A stretch of DNA of 51,795 bases, from positions 1 to 51,795 of the forward strand of contig CALUWA010000010.1 in the NCBI GenBank assembly GCA_944324365.1. Direction: 5' to 3'. The notes below the pieces were generated by a model. That model searched no databases, was not told the DNA's origin, and worked only from the letters and a program-made list of their open reading frames with translations. Shown one piece after another: positions 51,037 through 51,795 of this stretch. The stretch comes from Candidatus Gastranaerophilales bacterium (lineage in GTDB: Bacteria > Cyanobacteriota > Vampirovibrionia > Gastranaerophilales > Gastranaerophilaceae). The position numbers and the translations under genes are program-made. Position 1 is the first letter of the stretch. The number at the start of each line of letters is the position of its first letter.

Positions 51037-51771
51037 TTACCATGGATAATCATCCGGAATTTCCCAGCCGTTGAGCTGGATTAATTTTGTACAATATCCG
51101 CAGTAAATACAACCTTTTTTACAACCCCAAGTGCCATGAGTAAACAAAGATTCCCTCCTGCCATCCCAATTATAAACGTAAGGTTCAACAAAATTTATAC
51201 TGTTTTTGGTAGTAGAACCATCATACTTTCTTTTTGAAAATTGAAATACAAATTTTGTTCGAGGTCCCCGTTCAAATTTTCCTTTCGGGTAGAATATTAC
51301 ATCCTGCCCGTTACCATCTATCTGAAAATAAACGGAACTGCCATCTACCATACCAACATGTACAAATGTTTCCCCGCTAACAGATGATACGTATTTTTTT
51401 GCATATACATAACGCATATATGGAAAAAGATATTTTTCCAGCCAGGCGAGCATTTCATCATAACTATATGTTTTATCCGACACAACCCAGTCAAGCGTAT
51501 CGCCATTTTCCGCATAGGACATTCTGTATGCTTGGTTGATTTTTGAATAGAAAGAAATAAGCCGCGTTTCTACAACTTTTTTCTGGTAGTTAGCGATTAA
51601 TGTCGGAAGCGTCATTGCAGCAACTATGCCGATTATACCCAAAGTTATAAGCACCTCCGCAAGCGTAAACGCAGCTTTCTTTTTGTCATTCTGAGGATGG
51701 AATCCGAAGAATCTCTTTTTCCCGTCATTGCGAGGAGCTTGCGACGAAGCAATCCATAGATCGCGCAACAA
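51037..51771 (-). CDS. Type IV pilin-like protein (N-terminal methylation motif), 5' end uncertain
   Basis: Frame runs open to the window edge; the first start-like codon is TTG 51771, without RBS, so the gene may begin outside. The prepilin core is KKKAA-FTLAEVLITLGIIGIVAAM followed by TLPTLIANYQKK, with cleavage expected between A34 and F35 and the conserved E at +5. After the helix comes a soluble domain (NQAYRMSYAENGDTLDW, VHVGMVDGSSVYFQIDGNGQD) and a Cys-rich end (CKKGCIYCGYC) finishing GWEIPDDYPW, typical of pilin-like proteins of this group. Residues 1-29 ahead of the core are encoded by two dispersed repeats (RDLWIASSQAPRND and RFFGFHPQND), not by a normal leader. Confidence 0.75.
   Translation of the reverse strand: MLRDLWIASSQAPRNDGKKRFFGFHPQNDKKKAAFTLAEVLITLGIIGIVAAMTLPTLIANYQKKVVETRLISFYSKINQAYRMSYAENGDTLDWVVSDKTYSYDEMLAWLEKYLFPYMRYVYAKKYVSSVSGETFVHVGMVDGSSVYFQIDGNGQDVIFYPKGKFERGPRTKFVFQFSKRKYDGSTTKNSINFVEPYVYNWDGRRESLFTHGTWGCKKGCIYCGYCTKLIQLNGWEIPDDYPW
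51685..51715. repeat. Dispersed repeat of the CATTCTGAG type
   Basis: GTCATTCTGAGG...GAAGAATCTC, a short dispersed repeat known from many genomes. Here it lies inside the N-terminal coding part of the pilin-like gene and encodes FFGFHPQND. Confidence 0.7.
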
Positions 51772-51795
51772 GTGCGCGATGACATATTTTGGTAC
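51723..51795. repeat. Dispersed repeat of the CATTGCGAG type
   Basis: CGTCATTGCGAGG (51723-51735), then GACGAAGCAATCC and a hairpin GCGCAACAAGTGCGC. Bases 51741-51792 are an exact 52-bp copy of 28442-28493. It encodes the LRDLWIASSQAPRND stretch of the pilin-like frame. Confidence 0.85.

Overview
The window is AT-rich bacterial DNA from a diderm, anaerobic, non-photosynthetic organism. The best fit is the gut cyanobacterial sister group Vampirovibrionia/Melainabacteria, order Gastranaerophilales. Pointers are HydF ([FeFe]-hydrogenase maturation), lipid A genes (LpxB, LpxI), an LptD-type protein, FliE/FliF/FliH/FlhA, a type IV pilin-like protein of a style I associate with this group (FTLAEVLITLGIIG core, IPDDYPW end), and many clade-type hypothetical proteins. 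The taxon is an inference from gene content; no rRNA or tRNA is in the window.

Layout. 1-2.1 kb: tandem repeat, hydF, and a palindrome-rich repeat element (copy A). 2.1-7.6 kb: pyrF and a solute-binding protein (minus), rarA and groES-groEL (plus). 7.7-11.2 kb: a lipoprotein solute-binding protein behind a large AMIN-like membrane protein. 11.3-15.7 kb: era, element copy B, a dGTPase-like HD protein and a 548-aa membrane protein. 15.7-22.0 kb: an envelope operon (34-aa membrane peptide, M23 murein hydrolase activator, LptD, class II aldolase, LpxI, LpxB). 22.1-28.0 kb: NTPase-TPR protein with rsmG, a small SprA-like metalloprotease, a TGxK-repeat protein, a solo palindrome, then uppS-rdgB. 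28.1-30.5 kb: element copy C and a 540-aa protein with flagellar-axial-like ends. 30.7-34.0 kb: response regulator, histidine kinase, tadA. 34.0-36.8 kb: a zinc-ribbon/RGG protein with rimM and trmD, then dtd. 36.9-43.6 kb: ffh, a DRE-TIM aldolase, proB-proA and an HExxH protein. 43.6-43.9 kb: a probable small-RNA / 32-aa ORF antisense locus. 43.9-50.3 kb: the flagellar export/basal operon fliE-fliF-(fliG-like)-fliH-flhA-yidD. 50.4 kb-end: a secreted protein and a pilin-like protein whose N-terminal coding region is made of dispersed repeats.

Most striking are: (i) seven genes whose ATG lies exactly 6 nt after a TAnnnT -10 box, plus one at 7 nt, implying leaderless mRNAs beside SD-led genes; (ii) three copies of a non-autonomous element with long terminal inverted repeats and internal hairpins whose stems change on both arms while the loop stays constant; (iii) a candidate type I toxin-antitoxin-like locus; (iv) a flagellar operon with a very divergent protein in the FliG slot; (v) a zinc-ribbon/RGG/duplicated-domain protein in the rimM-trmD operon.
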